Assembly (NCBI GenBank): GCA_023614405.1
Contig: CM042684.1
Span: 470,031,650 to 470,095,649 of the forward strand
Origin: Avena insularis
Lineage: Eukaryota > Streptophyta > Magnoliopsida > Poales > Poaceae
Direction of reading: 5' to 3'
Length of the DNA stretch: 64,000 nucleotides
The notes under the pieces were generated by a model that made no database searches, had not been told where the DNA came from, and saw only the letters and a list, made by a program, of their open reading frames with translations. Made by a program: the position numbers and the translations under genes. Below, in pieces: positions 47,508-60,200 of the stretch; position 1 is the stretch's first letter, and the number at the start of each line of letters is the position of its first letter.

Positions 47508-48215
47508 CTATACTGATCGGGCGGCGCTTGGTGCAGCAGTAGCGCTACTCCCGAGTCCCGCCGGGGCACCGGTGGCTGCAGGTGCAGCCGCCGCGGTGCC
47601 GCCGCCACCTTGCTCCCCTTCACCGCCAGCTGCTGCTGAGCTCGTCCCCTCGCCAGCTGCTCCCGCCTGGAGCGGCGTGGGCGTCGGCGTGGGCTGCGTG
47701 CGCTTGCGCTTCTTCTTCTCGTAGGGTATCCCGCGCGCCTTGGCCTGCGAGTCCCGGACCTCGCGGAGGTAGATCCTTACGGCGCGCGCGGCGAAAGGGT
47801 TGGACTCCGGCGCGTGTCCCGACTCCTCGTAGGCGGCGCGGAGGCGGCCGATGAGCGCGTCGAGGGAGCCCCAGGCCTGGCGGAGCGGGCACGGGCAGGG
47901 CGCGGGCGGGCTGGGCTGGCCGTAGTGCGCGCAGCCGGAGGCGTGCACCTTGGTCTTGCCGAACTGGTCGAGGTACTTGAGGAACTCGATGACGTGCGCG
48001 CCGCTGCACCGCGCCAGCGTCAGCGGGGGCCGGTGGTTGCGCAGGTACTGCAGGAACGTGTTCCAGTCCCGCCGCTTCTGCGACTCGTACCTGCTCAGCT
48101 GCTGCGGAGGCGGAGGATCCTGAGGCGGCGGCGGTGGTGGTGGCTGCTGCTGCCGCGCCTCGCCGCTGGCGGCCGAGGAGGACGGAGGGCCGGCGGAGGT
48201 GCCCGAGGAATCCAT
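47508..48215 (-). CDS. G1L: ALOG-domain (G1-like / LSH) nuclear protein
   Basis: The 235-residue product starts [10 protein letters not shown] Ser/Pro/Gln-rich N-terminus (1-40) is followed by the ALOG domain (about 41-165): [14 protein letters not shown], then [27 protein letters not shown], the zinc-ribbon insert ([11 protein letters not shown] ... [13 protein letters not shown], about 91-116) and [17 protein letters not shown] basic nuclear signal KKKRKR (167-172) and a low-complexity Ala/Gly tail complete it. ALOG proteins are plant DNA-binding regulators derived from a tyrosine-recombinase DNA-binding fold; grass members (G1, TAWAWA1, G1-like) control spikelet and inflorescence development and light responses. 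The coding region is a single exon, usual for the family, and fully open. The frame extends 85 codons further upstream, but the chosen Met gives the usual family length and N-terminus. Which G1L paralogue it is cannot be settled here. Confidence 0.95.
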   Translation of the reverse strand: MDSSGTSAGPPSSSAASGEARQQQPPPPPPPQDPPPPQQLSRYESQKRRDWNTFLQYLRNHRPPLTLARCSGAHVIEFLKYLDQFGKTKVHASGCAHYGQPSPPAPCPCPLRQAWGSLDALIGRLRAAYEESGHAPESNPFAARAVRIYLREVRDSQAKARGIPYEKKKRKRTQPTPTPTPLQAGAAGEGTSSAAAGGEGEQGGGGTAAAAPAATGAPAGLGSSATAAPSAARSV

Positions 48216-48760
48216 GCGCGCGGCTAGCCGTACAGCCGGCCGGCGGGCCGACAGAGCGGCCGCGCGCGGCTGGAGCGGGCGATCGGGTAGTGGAGACGCG
48301 CCGGTGGATGGGGGAGGAGAGCGACGGGGGGGACGAACGGGGAGGTGAACCTGAGCGCTACTGATAGATACTGATGAAGTGAAGGGGACGGAGGTGTGAT
48401 GTGTGAAGGTGATAGCAGGGGAGCGGAAGGCGCCCGCCCGCGCGCGTGTGGGGGCCGGGGAGCATTTCACGTGGTGGGGTGGGGCCCACCGAACAATTCC
48501 CTATGAGCGAAGCTACGTAGTACTACTACGTACGTACGGTGCGCGCGTATGGATGAACAGTAGTGCATGTAGACACACTGTTGCATGGCCAATCGATGTG
48601 GCATATATCATCCGTTCGTGTGCATCGGATGCGGCTGCGTTTAGGGTACCGGACCGGCGTGTCAAACAGTAGCAGCTGCCGGCCTGCCGGACGAGGATAG
48701 TACTGGTCATCGATGACATGGTGTTGCTATTCCAGATTTTAAAGCTGTATATATAGACCT
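48216..48760 (-). promoter_or_regulatory. 5' leader and putative promoter of the ALOG gene
   Basis: The sequence is GC-rich next to the start codon and AT-richer beyond 48700. A TATA-like CTATATATAC (minus sense, about 48749-48758) lies about 535 bp upstream of the ATG and would give a long leader. Alternating TACG repeats occur at about 48512-48537. No transcript evidence is available from sequence alone. Confidence 0.35.
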
Positions 48761-50758
48761 GAAATTCTTGTGAAACCTTTTTTAAGAAAAAAAAACCTTT
48801 TAGCAAGTCTCTGCTATTCTTGCTGTTAAACCACAACTTGCATATCATCGATCTCATTGTCCACCACCGAAAAACCTTTTCTCCATGGCGCAACACATTA
48901 AAGAAGGAAAGCTGCCCGTACATATTGCAATTTATGAAAAGAGATTGTTCTCCTGATAAATTAACAATGTTAGATAACAAAATCAGCAAACATATAGCAT
49001 CTCAATATGCACTAGATATGTTTGTTGTTTTATTATAATAATGTGAAACATATAGATTTGATAGTGCAAAGGTTTGGGTGAACTTTTTCCTAATCTAATA
49101 AAATCATGATCTATCTATCTAGAGAAAACCATGATAATTTTAACTTGATTAATATCAATTGATAGTGTGGTAGGTGGTGAGAGCCATGGACATAGACACT
49201 CCCTGGTGCTGACATTTTTTAGGGAACTTTACGAGGCGAAAAACGACCTAGAGCATTTCCATTAATTTAAAAAAAAAGGTCATTTACAAGTTGAAAAATC
49301 CAAAGATATAAGGGAAACAAGAAAAATAAACTCTAAACCAACTATAAAAGTAGCAGATGACTTTAAGGTGAAACGAGGTTAGCAAACATAATCCTCAAGT
49401 CCTTAAGGAGGGTTGTGCATGTATGTTGAAGATCTTCCTATTGCACCATTTCCATAGACCCTAGAGCACGGAGATTAGCACTAAACAAGGTACTTTGCAT
49501 ACATGGGCATAATAACACAATCACAAACTGTCTGCACCTAGAACATTCGAGTGAAGAGGAAGAACGATGTAACATCATGGAGAATAGGAATGATTTAGGA
49601 TTGATTTGTAAAATGTGAAATTTGCATTGCATGCATTTGAAAAGTGTAAAATTTTCAAACTTTTGTTTTAAGAAGGTATAAGTGATTGAAGTTGAACTCT
49701 AGTGTTGAATTTTGACTTAGGTTAACACTAGCATTTAAATTCAAATTTCAAAGGTAACTTATATTTTTATAGGAATTTAAATTTCAACACACATATATTT
49801 GTGTCAAAGACTCAACACACTTTCATTCAATAATTTAGATTCTAAAAGAAGTTAGGATCAACTTTTGAATTCAAAATTGAGGTTTGAATTATTCAAACTT
49901 GAGTTCAAATTCAAACATACATAATAAAATAAATAAAATTCAGAAAATATAAGAAAATTATGAATGTTCAAAAATAAATCTTTATTCATAATGAAATGAA
50001 TACAAAGTTTTTACAAGATGATCTCCCAAAGAAAACTACAACAAATGATCTGGTCCTATTACAAAACTACAAAAGAAAAGAAAAGGAAAAAACCTAAACT
50101 ACACTAGCTAGTCTTCTCATCTTATTCTTTCCCTTCATGATCTTATTGTCACCTGATCTGCAAAATAAACAACAAAGAAAACCATTTCTGATGGTTAAAA
50201 TGTAGGTAGGTAAAACCCATTTAGAAGTCTAAAAACTTGTCCCGAACCTCAGTAGTTTGAGATTTGAGCAAAGTGAATCGCAACATAAGAGCAGAAAGTG
50301 ATCAATGTATTGCAAAAGGAAAACATAGTAACATAAAGTACACTGGATCATCCACATTTGACCATCAAGAGACAGTAATAGAAGTCGTAAACTGTGACAA
50401 GGATATCAACTCACAAAATAACTAGTAGTAACTATCTTAGGGAAATAAAGCAGTAGATCAAACAACAATACCAAAACAAATATATGAAGTTCATAATTAC
50501 AAATGAACACACTTCAAACTTTTGGATTCTTTAAAAGAATATAGAATCCAGCTAGTGAACACTTGGCAGTCCACAAAGCTTGAAATTTAAATCATGAATA
50601 TGTAAACATCTAAGTGAGAAACTAAAGTTTGTTGTAAATAAAATAGAAAGCGACAAAAATCCCAAACTTAAAAGAACTATTTGTCCAAATTGATCAAGTA
50701 CAAATTACCAAAATAACCCTTAATCGTCATGCCTAAATTGGCATATGACATAATCAAA
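48761..50758. other. AT-rich intergenic sequence
   Basis: No supported gene. At 49690-49940 it is dominated by AATTCAAA/TTGAATT words, which resemble the AT-rich part of long LTRs (compare 23240-23340), but no LTR boundary is visible. Confidence 0.5.
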
Positions 50759-52845
50759 CACTACAAAAATACCACCCATACACGACACTTTTTATGGGTG
50801 GCATAACCCAAAAGTACCTGCAAAAGTTGGTTGCACGACGGATGAGGGTTCACATAGCCTATCGAGGGCACACATATTTACACTGTGGTATTAACGACAT
50901 CAACACAAAATTATGCCACGGTAGATGGGGCTTGTTCGTCTGTGGTACCAAAGTTGGCAGGCCAGCGCATGGCGGTACCTAAGTTGCCTGAAATCACCGC
51001 GTTTCGAAAAGTTGGGCCGCCAACTACTGAGAGGGGCCATTTCGAGGCAAACTCATCTCATCCCTCCAAATACAAACATTCCGTTAAACCGCCCCGTGAA
51101 GTAGACGGTCGGGACCCACATGTCGGTTATCCGTCTGCGGACTTGGCGCCAACGCGCAACCTCTTAGGAAAATCGAGCAGCTAAGTGGATTGGATCGTTG
51201 ACCAATTTCATAAATCCATTCCCAGCTTTCCCTAGCACCGTGGCGTGGAATCCACCCTCCAGGCGGGCGATCCCTTTGGACATTTGACTTCCGGCCAAGT
51301 TGCCACGCCCGATTGATGTGCCCGATCGATACCGAGCTCCAATGGCGCATCTGCGCCGTTAGAGGCTCTAGCCCGCTCTGCCGAGCAGCTCGGAGGATGG
51401 CAGATCCTACTATCAAGAAAGAAGAAGTTCTGTCTACAAGCGGGTGAGCTACCCTTCTCTTTGCTATTCGCACTAATTACAAGCGCTAGGCTATCTGAAC
51501 CTCAAATTGTTTGTTAGCCCAACGTGACAAACATATTTTGTCCACAGTTTTTCATCAAGTGGGATCTGCATGAGACCCCCTTACCTGAATTACGGTAGTC
51601 CTCTACAGGTACGACTCTAATGGCAAGTGGTATGGAAGCCATTGTTTCACGATGGAAGAAGCGCCTGCACAAATCTGCACTATATCTAGTATGGTTTCTG
51701 CTCTGCGTAATCATGTTGAATTATGGCCGAAGCAAACAACAAAGTTTAGCTTCATGGATGAACGTGGCATCATGGTTCCTATAACGTGTGACAGTCAGCT
51801 AATTGGGTTGATGAAAAGGTATGCTTCGGCTGTCATGTTTGACCTGAAATGTCATGTACTGGATGTGGAAGCTGCTATAACTGGGAGTCGCCCTTCTATT
51901 CTTGGACAGGGTGGTTGCTCGAACCCAATTAGCTCCTGGTAAGCAAAGGTCGCTTGGGGTTCGCATGTTTGTGTTGAATTATAATTTTTGTTTTATTTAC
52001 TCTGTAGATATTAGGCAGTTATGCAACGGTCTTATTTCTTTGACAGGAAGCGCCACAATGTTAGAAACATGACTGCCGGGTCAGTGATTTTGCTGCCCGA
52101 AGAAATTAAAAATGAGTGGAAAGATGATGCTGGACACGATTCTGGTGCCCATTGTCCTGGCGATGCAGAGTACATGAAGCTAAGAAAATTGGCACCGAGG
52201 AAGAGGAAGAAGGCAGGAAATGAAGAAGCCAGTGGACATGAAGGCTTGGCACCCAGGCTGCGGAAGAAGGCTGCTGGCAATAAAGATGCATAGTAATGTG
52301 TTGAACTTGAACCTATATATGTAATTCTGTTAAATTCTGATCGCTCTGTGTGTGTCACGTTGCTAGGCGAAACAATCTACCCACGTTCTCTGAGTAAAAT
52401 GTACCGCGACTTAGGGTTTGGAAGCATGAGTCGATGAGTTGAATCGAAATTGTGATTGTGCTTTGCTATAAAAACAATGATCCACCGGTTCCACGATTCT
52501 TTGAGGGCGGAGGTCTCCAAATCTGACGGAATGTAAGTGGCACGTAAATAAATTATTTAAGTTGCCACACTCCACGCAACAACTTATTTCGAGATCTTTG
52601 CTAGCGTGGCAACATAAACAACAATGTTCTCACCGATAATGCCCAGATGAGGAGAAATGGGTACCACTTTACGGCCTAATCTTGAGTCCGTCTATCTCAC
52701 CGCCTCTGCTCCTGCATCCCTGTGTCGCAAAGCTCCGGATCTCCGATGGCGGGTGTACGTGCTTCCACTTTATAAATTGTGGTTGTGCCATTTGCATGCG
52801 GCACAATCCACGTAGATACGTTAAACAATCCACCGATGTCGAATA
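50759..52845 (+). mobile_element. Candidate CACTA-like left end and following unassigned sequence
   Basis: CACTACAAAAATACCACCC (50759 on) fits a CACTA terminal motif and is followed by a short self-complementary stretch (ACCACCCATA ... TATGGGTGGC, 50771-50802) typical of subterminal repeats. No matching TTTTTGTAGTG end was found before 52845, so extent and membership of the exon-like frames below are uncertain. The end coordinate is simply the start of the next CACTA end. Confidence 0.45.
51398..52293 (+). pseudogene. Exon-like frames of an unrecognised gene, possibly transposon-carried
   Basis: Three pieces suggest a spliced gene. A short first exon from ATG 51398 (MADPTIKKEEVLSTSG) ends at a GTGAG donor near 51445. 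A second region about 51545-51942 contains KWDLHETPLPE and, in the frame of 51652, WPKQTTKFSFMDERGIMVP. A third at 52021-52293 has a Lys/Arg-rich tail (KLAPRKRKKAG repeated as RLRKKAAGNKDA), a likely nuclear signal. The middle part needs a frame change, so at least one break is present. I do not recognise the family; repeated grass proteins with similar phrases make transposon origin likely. Confidence 0.4.
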
Positions 52846-54245
52846 CACTAGTAGAAAAGGTGTCTTTGGTCCACGGTTACGTTCCCAATCCGGGACAGAG
52901 ATCTAAATCGAGGCAGAAATTGATCTAAATCACAAATTCTTTCACGAATTAATGCGGGGTCAGAGCAATTTTTTTCCTTCCTGGAATCCGGGACCAATAG
53001 TTCAGACCGCTACGTCAACAAGTACAAATATTACAACTTAAAAAGGCACGGAGCTTAAGCTAAATAGAACTAGTTATCACACATCTCCTTGATCTTCCTA
53101 ATCTTGGCCCGATGCGCATCTTCCTGCGAGAGCAAGGATCGAATTGTCTGCTCCTTCCTTTTAGCATCTTCCTTGCACAGCTTCAATTGTTTCTTTGCAT
53201 TTTTCCTCATGCACTTGTCAATACTCGTAGTTGTGTACTACAGGACTTTGGCCCGGTGGAGATCGTTCCTTGCTTGAGTCAGTTCTTGCTCTGCTTTAGC
53301 CTTCAGGGCCAACACCGTGTCCCTCTCCTTCTCGACTTTGATAACCTTGTCTTGCACCCACTTGAGATCTCGCTTATGCTTGGTCGTGTCAACTGGTTCC
53401 CATAGATTCATCTCAACACTGTCAAGAAGTGAGCTGAATACGGATTCTTTCAACTCGACAGTCATTTCCCATAGTTTGTCCAGCGATTTCTACATCAATT
53501 TGGGCCACTCTGGATCTACCCATTTGACAACACCGCAACTTCCGCCTTGCATCATTGCACGATGTCCTTGACACCGTAGAAACCTCCTGCCTGCGTTTCG
53601 TCCTTTGAAGGCTACAAATTTAGCGGGCACATATCCATGTTTACATACCAGAGGACTATCTTCATCCTCTAAACCGTGATAGTCGGAGTCATACATCATC
53701 TGGTTGTCCTAATTCATCATACGCGCATGAGTAAACAGATTAGATCTAGATCAAAAAATAGATAACTGGCCACAGATGATAGAAATAGAGATGAGACAAC
53801 TCACATCGAAATCACTGTCCACATAAATCACGACGCGTTTCCTCGCCGTCTCCTTGAACCCATGGCGAGAGGGGTGGGGGTGGCCGGAGAGGGATTGGGA
53901 TGGAGGCGCCGTTAGCTAAGGCTACGCAGGATGGGAGTGAAGTGGGGAAATTGGCTTGAGGGTAAGGAAGAAATGCAGGGAGAAAGAGAAGTAATGGGGA
54001 CGTGACACTGGGATGTGGCCCACTGAACTCGTGAGACGTGACACTCGAAACAGGGGAGCGCCCGGTGTTGCCAGTTTGTCCAAAGCAAGCGTGGCCAATC
54101 ATGTCGCAGAACAGCCTACTCGCGGATCGCTCTCACGAATACCATCCCAATCGTCTAAGCGCCCCAATCGAACATATGTAACAATCGTCAAGCAGAACAA
54201 CTGTGTTAGGGCGTGCCTTCTAGAAGACTCGGTCTAACGGCTACC
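52846..54245 (-). mobile_element. CACTA (En/Spm, Caspar-like) end with its internal gene remnant
   Basis: CACTAGTAGAAAAGGTGTC (52846 on), followed by TTTGGTCC and GGGACAGAG, has the form of Triticeae CACTA termini. About 200 bp inside lies a GRF zinc-finger pseudogene transcribed towards this end. No complementary end (...TACTAGTG) was recognised before 64000, so the right limit is unknown. The tandem array that follows may be part of the same element. The 54245 boundary is where the array begins. Confidence 0.6.
53070..53856 (-). pseudogene. GRF zinc-finger / coiled-coil protein of a CACTA-type element, disrupted
   Basis: In minus orientation an exon ending VVIYVDSDFD at a GTGAG donor (about 53806) is followed by an acceptor near 53714 and MMYDSDYHGLEDEDSP. 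The GRF-type zinc finger follows: VCKHGYVPAKFVAF, GRRFLRCQGH and GGSCGVVKWVDPEW. A TAG at 53490-53492 interrupts the frame, which resumes KSLDKLWEMTVELKE and a long Lys/Glu coiled coil (53440-53240). A second TAG near 53235 precedes the end at 53070-53072. The first exon also lacks an in-frame ATG (the nearby ATG at about 53863 is in another frame). GRF fingers bind single-stranded nucleic acid in other proteins; the role in grass transposons is unknown. Confidence 0.72.
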
Positions 54246-57200
54246 CATGCAATGACACTGGGTGTGGTTCATGAAAAGAACAGACATGCAATGACATTGG
54301 CTGTGATTCATGAAAATAATGACATATGCAAAGGACACCGTGGATCCTTATGTGGTTCATGAAAAGAATGCAGAGCAACGACACCTTGGTGGATCCTTAT
54401 GTGGTTTGTTTAGAAGAAGACACATGCAATGACACTGGGTGTGGTTCATGAGAAGAACACAAACGCAATGACACTGGTTGATCCTTATGTGGTTTGTTTA
54501 GAGGAACAGACATGCAATGACAACAGTGGATCCACATGTGGTTTATGGAAGTAAAATACATGCAATGACACTGGTAGATCCTTATGTGGTTCATGAATAG
54601 AACAGACATACACTGACACTAGGTGTGGTTCGTGAAAAGAACAGACACGCAATGACACTAGGTGTGGTTCATGAAAAGAACAGACATGCAATGACACTGG
54701 TGGGCCCATCCTTATGTGGTTCATGAAAAGAACAGACATGCAATGACACTGGTGGATCCTTATGTGGTTTGTTTAGAAGAACACACATGCAATGACACCG
54801 GTGGATCCACATGTGGTTTATGGAAGTAAAAGACATGTAATGAAACTGGTAGATCCTTATGTGGTTCATGAAAAGAACAGACATGCAGTGAAACTGGGTG
54901 TGGTTCATGAATAGAACAGACATGCACTAACACTAGGTGTGGTTCATGAAAAGAACAGACATGCAATGACACTGGTGGGCCCATCCTTATGTGGTTCATG
55001 AAAAGAACAGACATGCAATGACACTAGTGGATCCTTATATGGTTTGTTTAGAAGAACACACATGCAATGACACTGGGTGTGGTTCATGAAAAGAACACAC
55101 ACGCAATGACACCGGTGGATCCACATGTGGTTTGTTTAGAGGAACAGACATGCAATGACACCGGTGGATCCACGTGTGGTTCATGAGAAGAACACACATC
55201 CAATGACTCTGGTAGATCCTTATGTGGTTCATGAAAAGAACTGACATGCAGTGACACTGGGTGTGGTTCATGAAAAGAACAGACATGCACTGACACTAGG
55301 AGTGGTTCATGAGAAGAACGGACAGGCAATGACACTGGTGGATCCTTATGTGGTTTATGGAAGTAACAGACATGCAATCACACCGGTGGATCCACATGTG
55401 GTTTATGGAAGTAACACACATGCAATGACACTGGGTGTGGTTCATGAAAAGAACAGACATGCAATGACACTAGTAGATCCTTATGTGGTACATGAGAAGA
55501 ACAGGCACGCAATGACACTGGTGGATCCTTATGTGGTTTGTTTAGAGGAACAGACATGCAATGACACCGGTGGATCCACATGTGGTTTATGGAAGTAAAA
55601 GACATGCAATGACACTGGTAGATCCTTATGTGGTTCATGAAAAGAACTGACATGCAGTGACACTAGGTGTGGTTCATGAAAAGAACAGACATGCACTGAC
55701 ACTAGGAGTGGTTCATGAGAAGAACAGACAGGCAATGACACTGGTGGATCCTTATGTGGTTTATGGAAGGAACAGACATGCAATCACACCTGTGGATCCA
55801 CATGTGGTTTATGGAAGTAACACACATGCAATGACACTGGGTGTGGTTCATGAAAAGAACAGACATGCAATGACACTGGTAGATCCTTATGTGGTTCATG
55901 AGAAGAACACACACGCAATGACACTAGTGGATCCTTATGTGGTTTGTTTAGAGGAACAGACATGCAATGACACCGGTGGATCCTTATGTGGTTTATGGAA
56001 GTAAAAGACATGCAATGACTCTAGCCGTGGTTCATGAAAAGAACAGACATGCAATGACTCTAGCCGTGGTTCATGAAAAGAACAGACATGCAATGACACT
56101 GGTGGATCCTTATGTGGTTTATGGAAGGAACATACATGCAATCACACCGGTGGATCCATATGTGGTTTATGGAAGTAACACACGTGCAATGACACTGGGT
56201 GTGGTCCATGAAAAGAACAGACATGCAGTGACACTGGTGGATCCTTATGTGGTTTGTTTAGAGGAACAGACATGCAATGACACCGGTGGATCCACATGTG
56301 GTTTATGGAAGTAACACACATGCAATGACACTAGGTGTGGTTCATGAAAAGAACAGACATGCAATGACACTGGTAGATCCTTATGTGGTTCATGAAAAGA
56401 ACACACATGCAATGACACTGGTGGATCCTTATGTGGTTTGTTTAGAGGAACAAACATGCAATGACTCTAGCTGTGGTTCATGAAAAGGACATACATGCAA
56501 TGACACCGGGTGTGGTTCATGAAAAGAATAGACATGCAATGTCTTATGTGGTTTATTTAGAATAACACACATGCAATGACACTGGGTGTGGTTCATGAAA
56601 AGAACATATAGGAAATGACACTGGTGGATCCTTATGTGTTTGTTTAGAAGAACACGCATGCAATGACACTGGGTGTGGTTCATGAAAAGAACAGACACGC
56701 AATGACACTGGTGGATCCTTATGTGGTTTGTTTAGAGGAACAAACACACAATGACACTGGTGGGCCCATCCTTATGTGGTTTATGGAAAAGAACAGACAT
56801 GCAGTGACACTGGCTGTGATTCATGAAAAGAACAGACATGCAATGACACCGGTGGATCCTTATGTGGTTCATGAAAAGAATAGACATGCAATGACACTGG
56901 TGGATCCTTATGTGGTTTGTTTAGAAGAACACACATGCAATGACAGTGGGTGTGGTTCATGAAAAGAACACACACGCAATGACACCGGTGGATCCACATG
57001 TGGTTTGTTTAGAGGAACAGACATGCAATGACACCGGTGGATCCACGTGTGGTTCATGAAAAGAACACACATCCAATGACTCCGGTAGATCCTTATGTGG
57101 TTCATGAAAACAACACACATGCAATGACACTGGGGATCCTTATGTGGTTTGTTTAGAGCAACAGACATGCAATGACATCGGTGGATCGACATCTGGTTTA

Positions 57201-60200
57201 TGGAAGTAAAAGACATGCAATGACACTGGTAGATCCTTATGTGGTTCATGAATAGAACAGACATGCACTGACACTAGGTGTGGTTCATGAAAAGAACAGA
57301 ATGACGCAATGACACAGGTGTGGTTCATGAAAAGAACAGACATGCAATGACACTGGTGGGCCCATCCTTATGTGGTTCATGAAAAGAACAGACATGCAAT
57401 GACACTGGTGGATCCTTATGTGGTTTGTTTAGAAGAACACACATGCAATGACACCGGTGGATCCACATGTGGTTTATTGAAGTAAAAGACATGTAATGAC
57501 ACTGGTAGATCCTAATGTGGTTCATGCAAAGAACAGACATGTAGTGAAACTGGGTGTGGTTCATGAATAGAACAGACATGCACTGACACTGGGTGTGGTT
57601 CATGAAAAGAACAGACATGCAATGGCACTGGTGGGCCCATCCTTATGTGGTTCATGAAAAGAACAGACATGCAATGACACTAGTGGATGCTTATGTGGTT
57701 TGTTTAGAAGAACACACATGCAATGACACTGGGTGTGGTTCATGAAAAGAACACACACGCAATGACACTGGTGGATCCACATGTGGTATGTTTAGAGGAA
57801 CAGACATGCAATGACACCGGTGGATCCACGTGTGGTTCATGAGAAGAACACACATCCAATGACTCTGGTAGATCCTTATGTGGTTCATGAAAAGAACTGA
57901 CATGCAGTGACACTGGGTGTGGTTCATGAAAAGAACAGACATGCACTAACACTAGGAGTGGTTCATGAGAAGAACAGACAGGCAATGACACTGGTGGATC
58001 CTTATGTGGTTTATGGAAGGAACAGACATGCAATCACACCGGTGGAACCACATGTGGTTTATGGAAGTAACACACATGCAATGACACTGGGTGTGGTTCA
58101 TGAAAAGAACAGACATGCAATGACACTAGTAGATCCTTATGTGGTTCATGAGAAGAACAGACACACAATGAGACTGGTGGATCCTTATGTGGTTTGTTTA
58201 GAGGAACAAACATGAAATGACACCGGTGGATCCACATGTGGTTTATGGAAGTAAAAGACATGCAATGACACTGGTAGATCCTTATGTGGTTCATGAAAAG
58301 AACTGACATGCAGTGACACTGGGTGTGGTTCATGAAAAGAACAGACATGCACTGACACTAGGAGTGGTTCCTGAAAAGAACAGACAGGCAATGACACTGG
58401 TGGATCCTTATAAGGTTTATGGAAGGAACAGACATGCAATCACACCGGTTAATCAACATGTGGTTTATGGAAGTAACACACATGCAATGACACTGGGTGT
58501 GGTTCATGAAAAGAACAGACATGCAATGACACTGGTAGATCCTTATGTGGTTCATGAGAAGAACACACACGCAATGACACTGGTGGATCCTTATGTGGTT
58601 TGTTTAGAGGAACAGACATACAATGACACCGGTGGATCCTTATGTGGTTTATGGAAGTAAAAGACATGCAATGACTCTAGCTGTGGTTCATGAAAAGAAC
58701 AGACATGCAATGACTCTAGTCGTGGTTCATGAAAAGAATAGACATGCACTGACACTGGTGGATCCTTATGTGGTTTATGGAAGGAACATACATGCAATCA
58801 CACCGGTGGATCCATATGTGGTTTATGGAAGTAACACACGTGCAATGACACTGGGTGTGGTTCATGAAAAGAACAGACATGCAATGACACTGGTGGACCC
58901 ACCCTTATGTGGTTCATGAAAAGAACAGACATGCAGTGACACTGGTGGATCCTTATGTGGTTTGTTTAGAGGAACAGACATGCAATGACACCGGTGGATC
59001 CACATGTGGTTTATGGAAGTAACACACATGCAATGACACTGGGTGTGGTTCATGAAAAGAACAGACATGCAATGACACTGGTAGATCCTTATGTGGTTCA
59101 TGAAAAGAACACACATGCAATGACACTGGTGGATCCTTATGTGGTTTGTTTATAGGAACAAACATGCAATGAGTCTATCCGTGGTTCATGAAAAGAACAT
59201 ACATGCAATGACACCGGGTGTGGTTCATGAAAAGAACAGACATGCAATGACTTATGTGGTTTGTTTAGAATAACACATATGCAATGACACTGGGTGTGGT
59301 TCATGAAAAGAACATATAGGCATTGATACTGGTGGATCCTTATGTGGTTTGTTTAGAAGAACACGCATGCAATGACACTGGGTGTGGTTCATGAAAAGAA
59401 CAGACACGCAATGACACTGGTGGATCCTTATGTGGTTTGTTTAGAGGAACAAACACACAATGACACTGGTGGGCCCATCCATATGTGGTTTATGGAAAAG
59501 AACAGAAATGCAGTGACACTGGCTGCGATTCATGAAAAGAACAGACATGCAATGACACCAGTGGATCCTTATGTGGTTCATGAAAAGAATAGACATGCAA
59601 TGACACTGGTGGATCCTTATGTGGTTTGTTTAGAAGAACACACATGCAATGACACTGGGTGTGGTTCATGAAAAGAACACACACGCCATGACACCGGTGG
59701 ATCCACATGTGGTTTGTTTAGAGGAACAGACATGCAATGACACCGGTGGATCCACGTGTGGTTCATGATAAGAACACACATCCAATGACTCCGGTAGATC
59801 CTTATGTGGTTCATGAAAAGAACCGACATGCAGTGACACTGGGTGTGGTTCATGAAAAGAACAGACATGCACTGACACTAGGAGTGGTTCATGAGAAGAA
59901 CAGACAGGCAATGACACTGGTGGATCCTTATGTGGTTTATGAAAGGAACAAACATGCAATCACACTGGTGGATCCACATGTGGTTTATGGAAGTAACACA
60001 CCTGCAATGACACTGGGTGCGGTTCATGAAAAGAACATACATGCAATGACACTGGTAGATCCTTATGTGGTTCATGAGAAGAACAGACACGCAATGACAC
60101 TGGTGTATCCTTATGTGGTTTGTTTAGAGGAACAGACATGCAATGACACCGGTGGATCCACATCTGGTTTATGGAAGTAAAAGACATGCAATGACACTGG

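Noticed and set aside
47582..48364. Frames antisense to or out of frame with the ALOG gene (90, 129, 137 and 76 codons)
   Set aside because: Shadows of a GC-rich coding exon.
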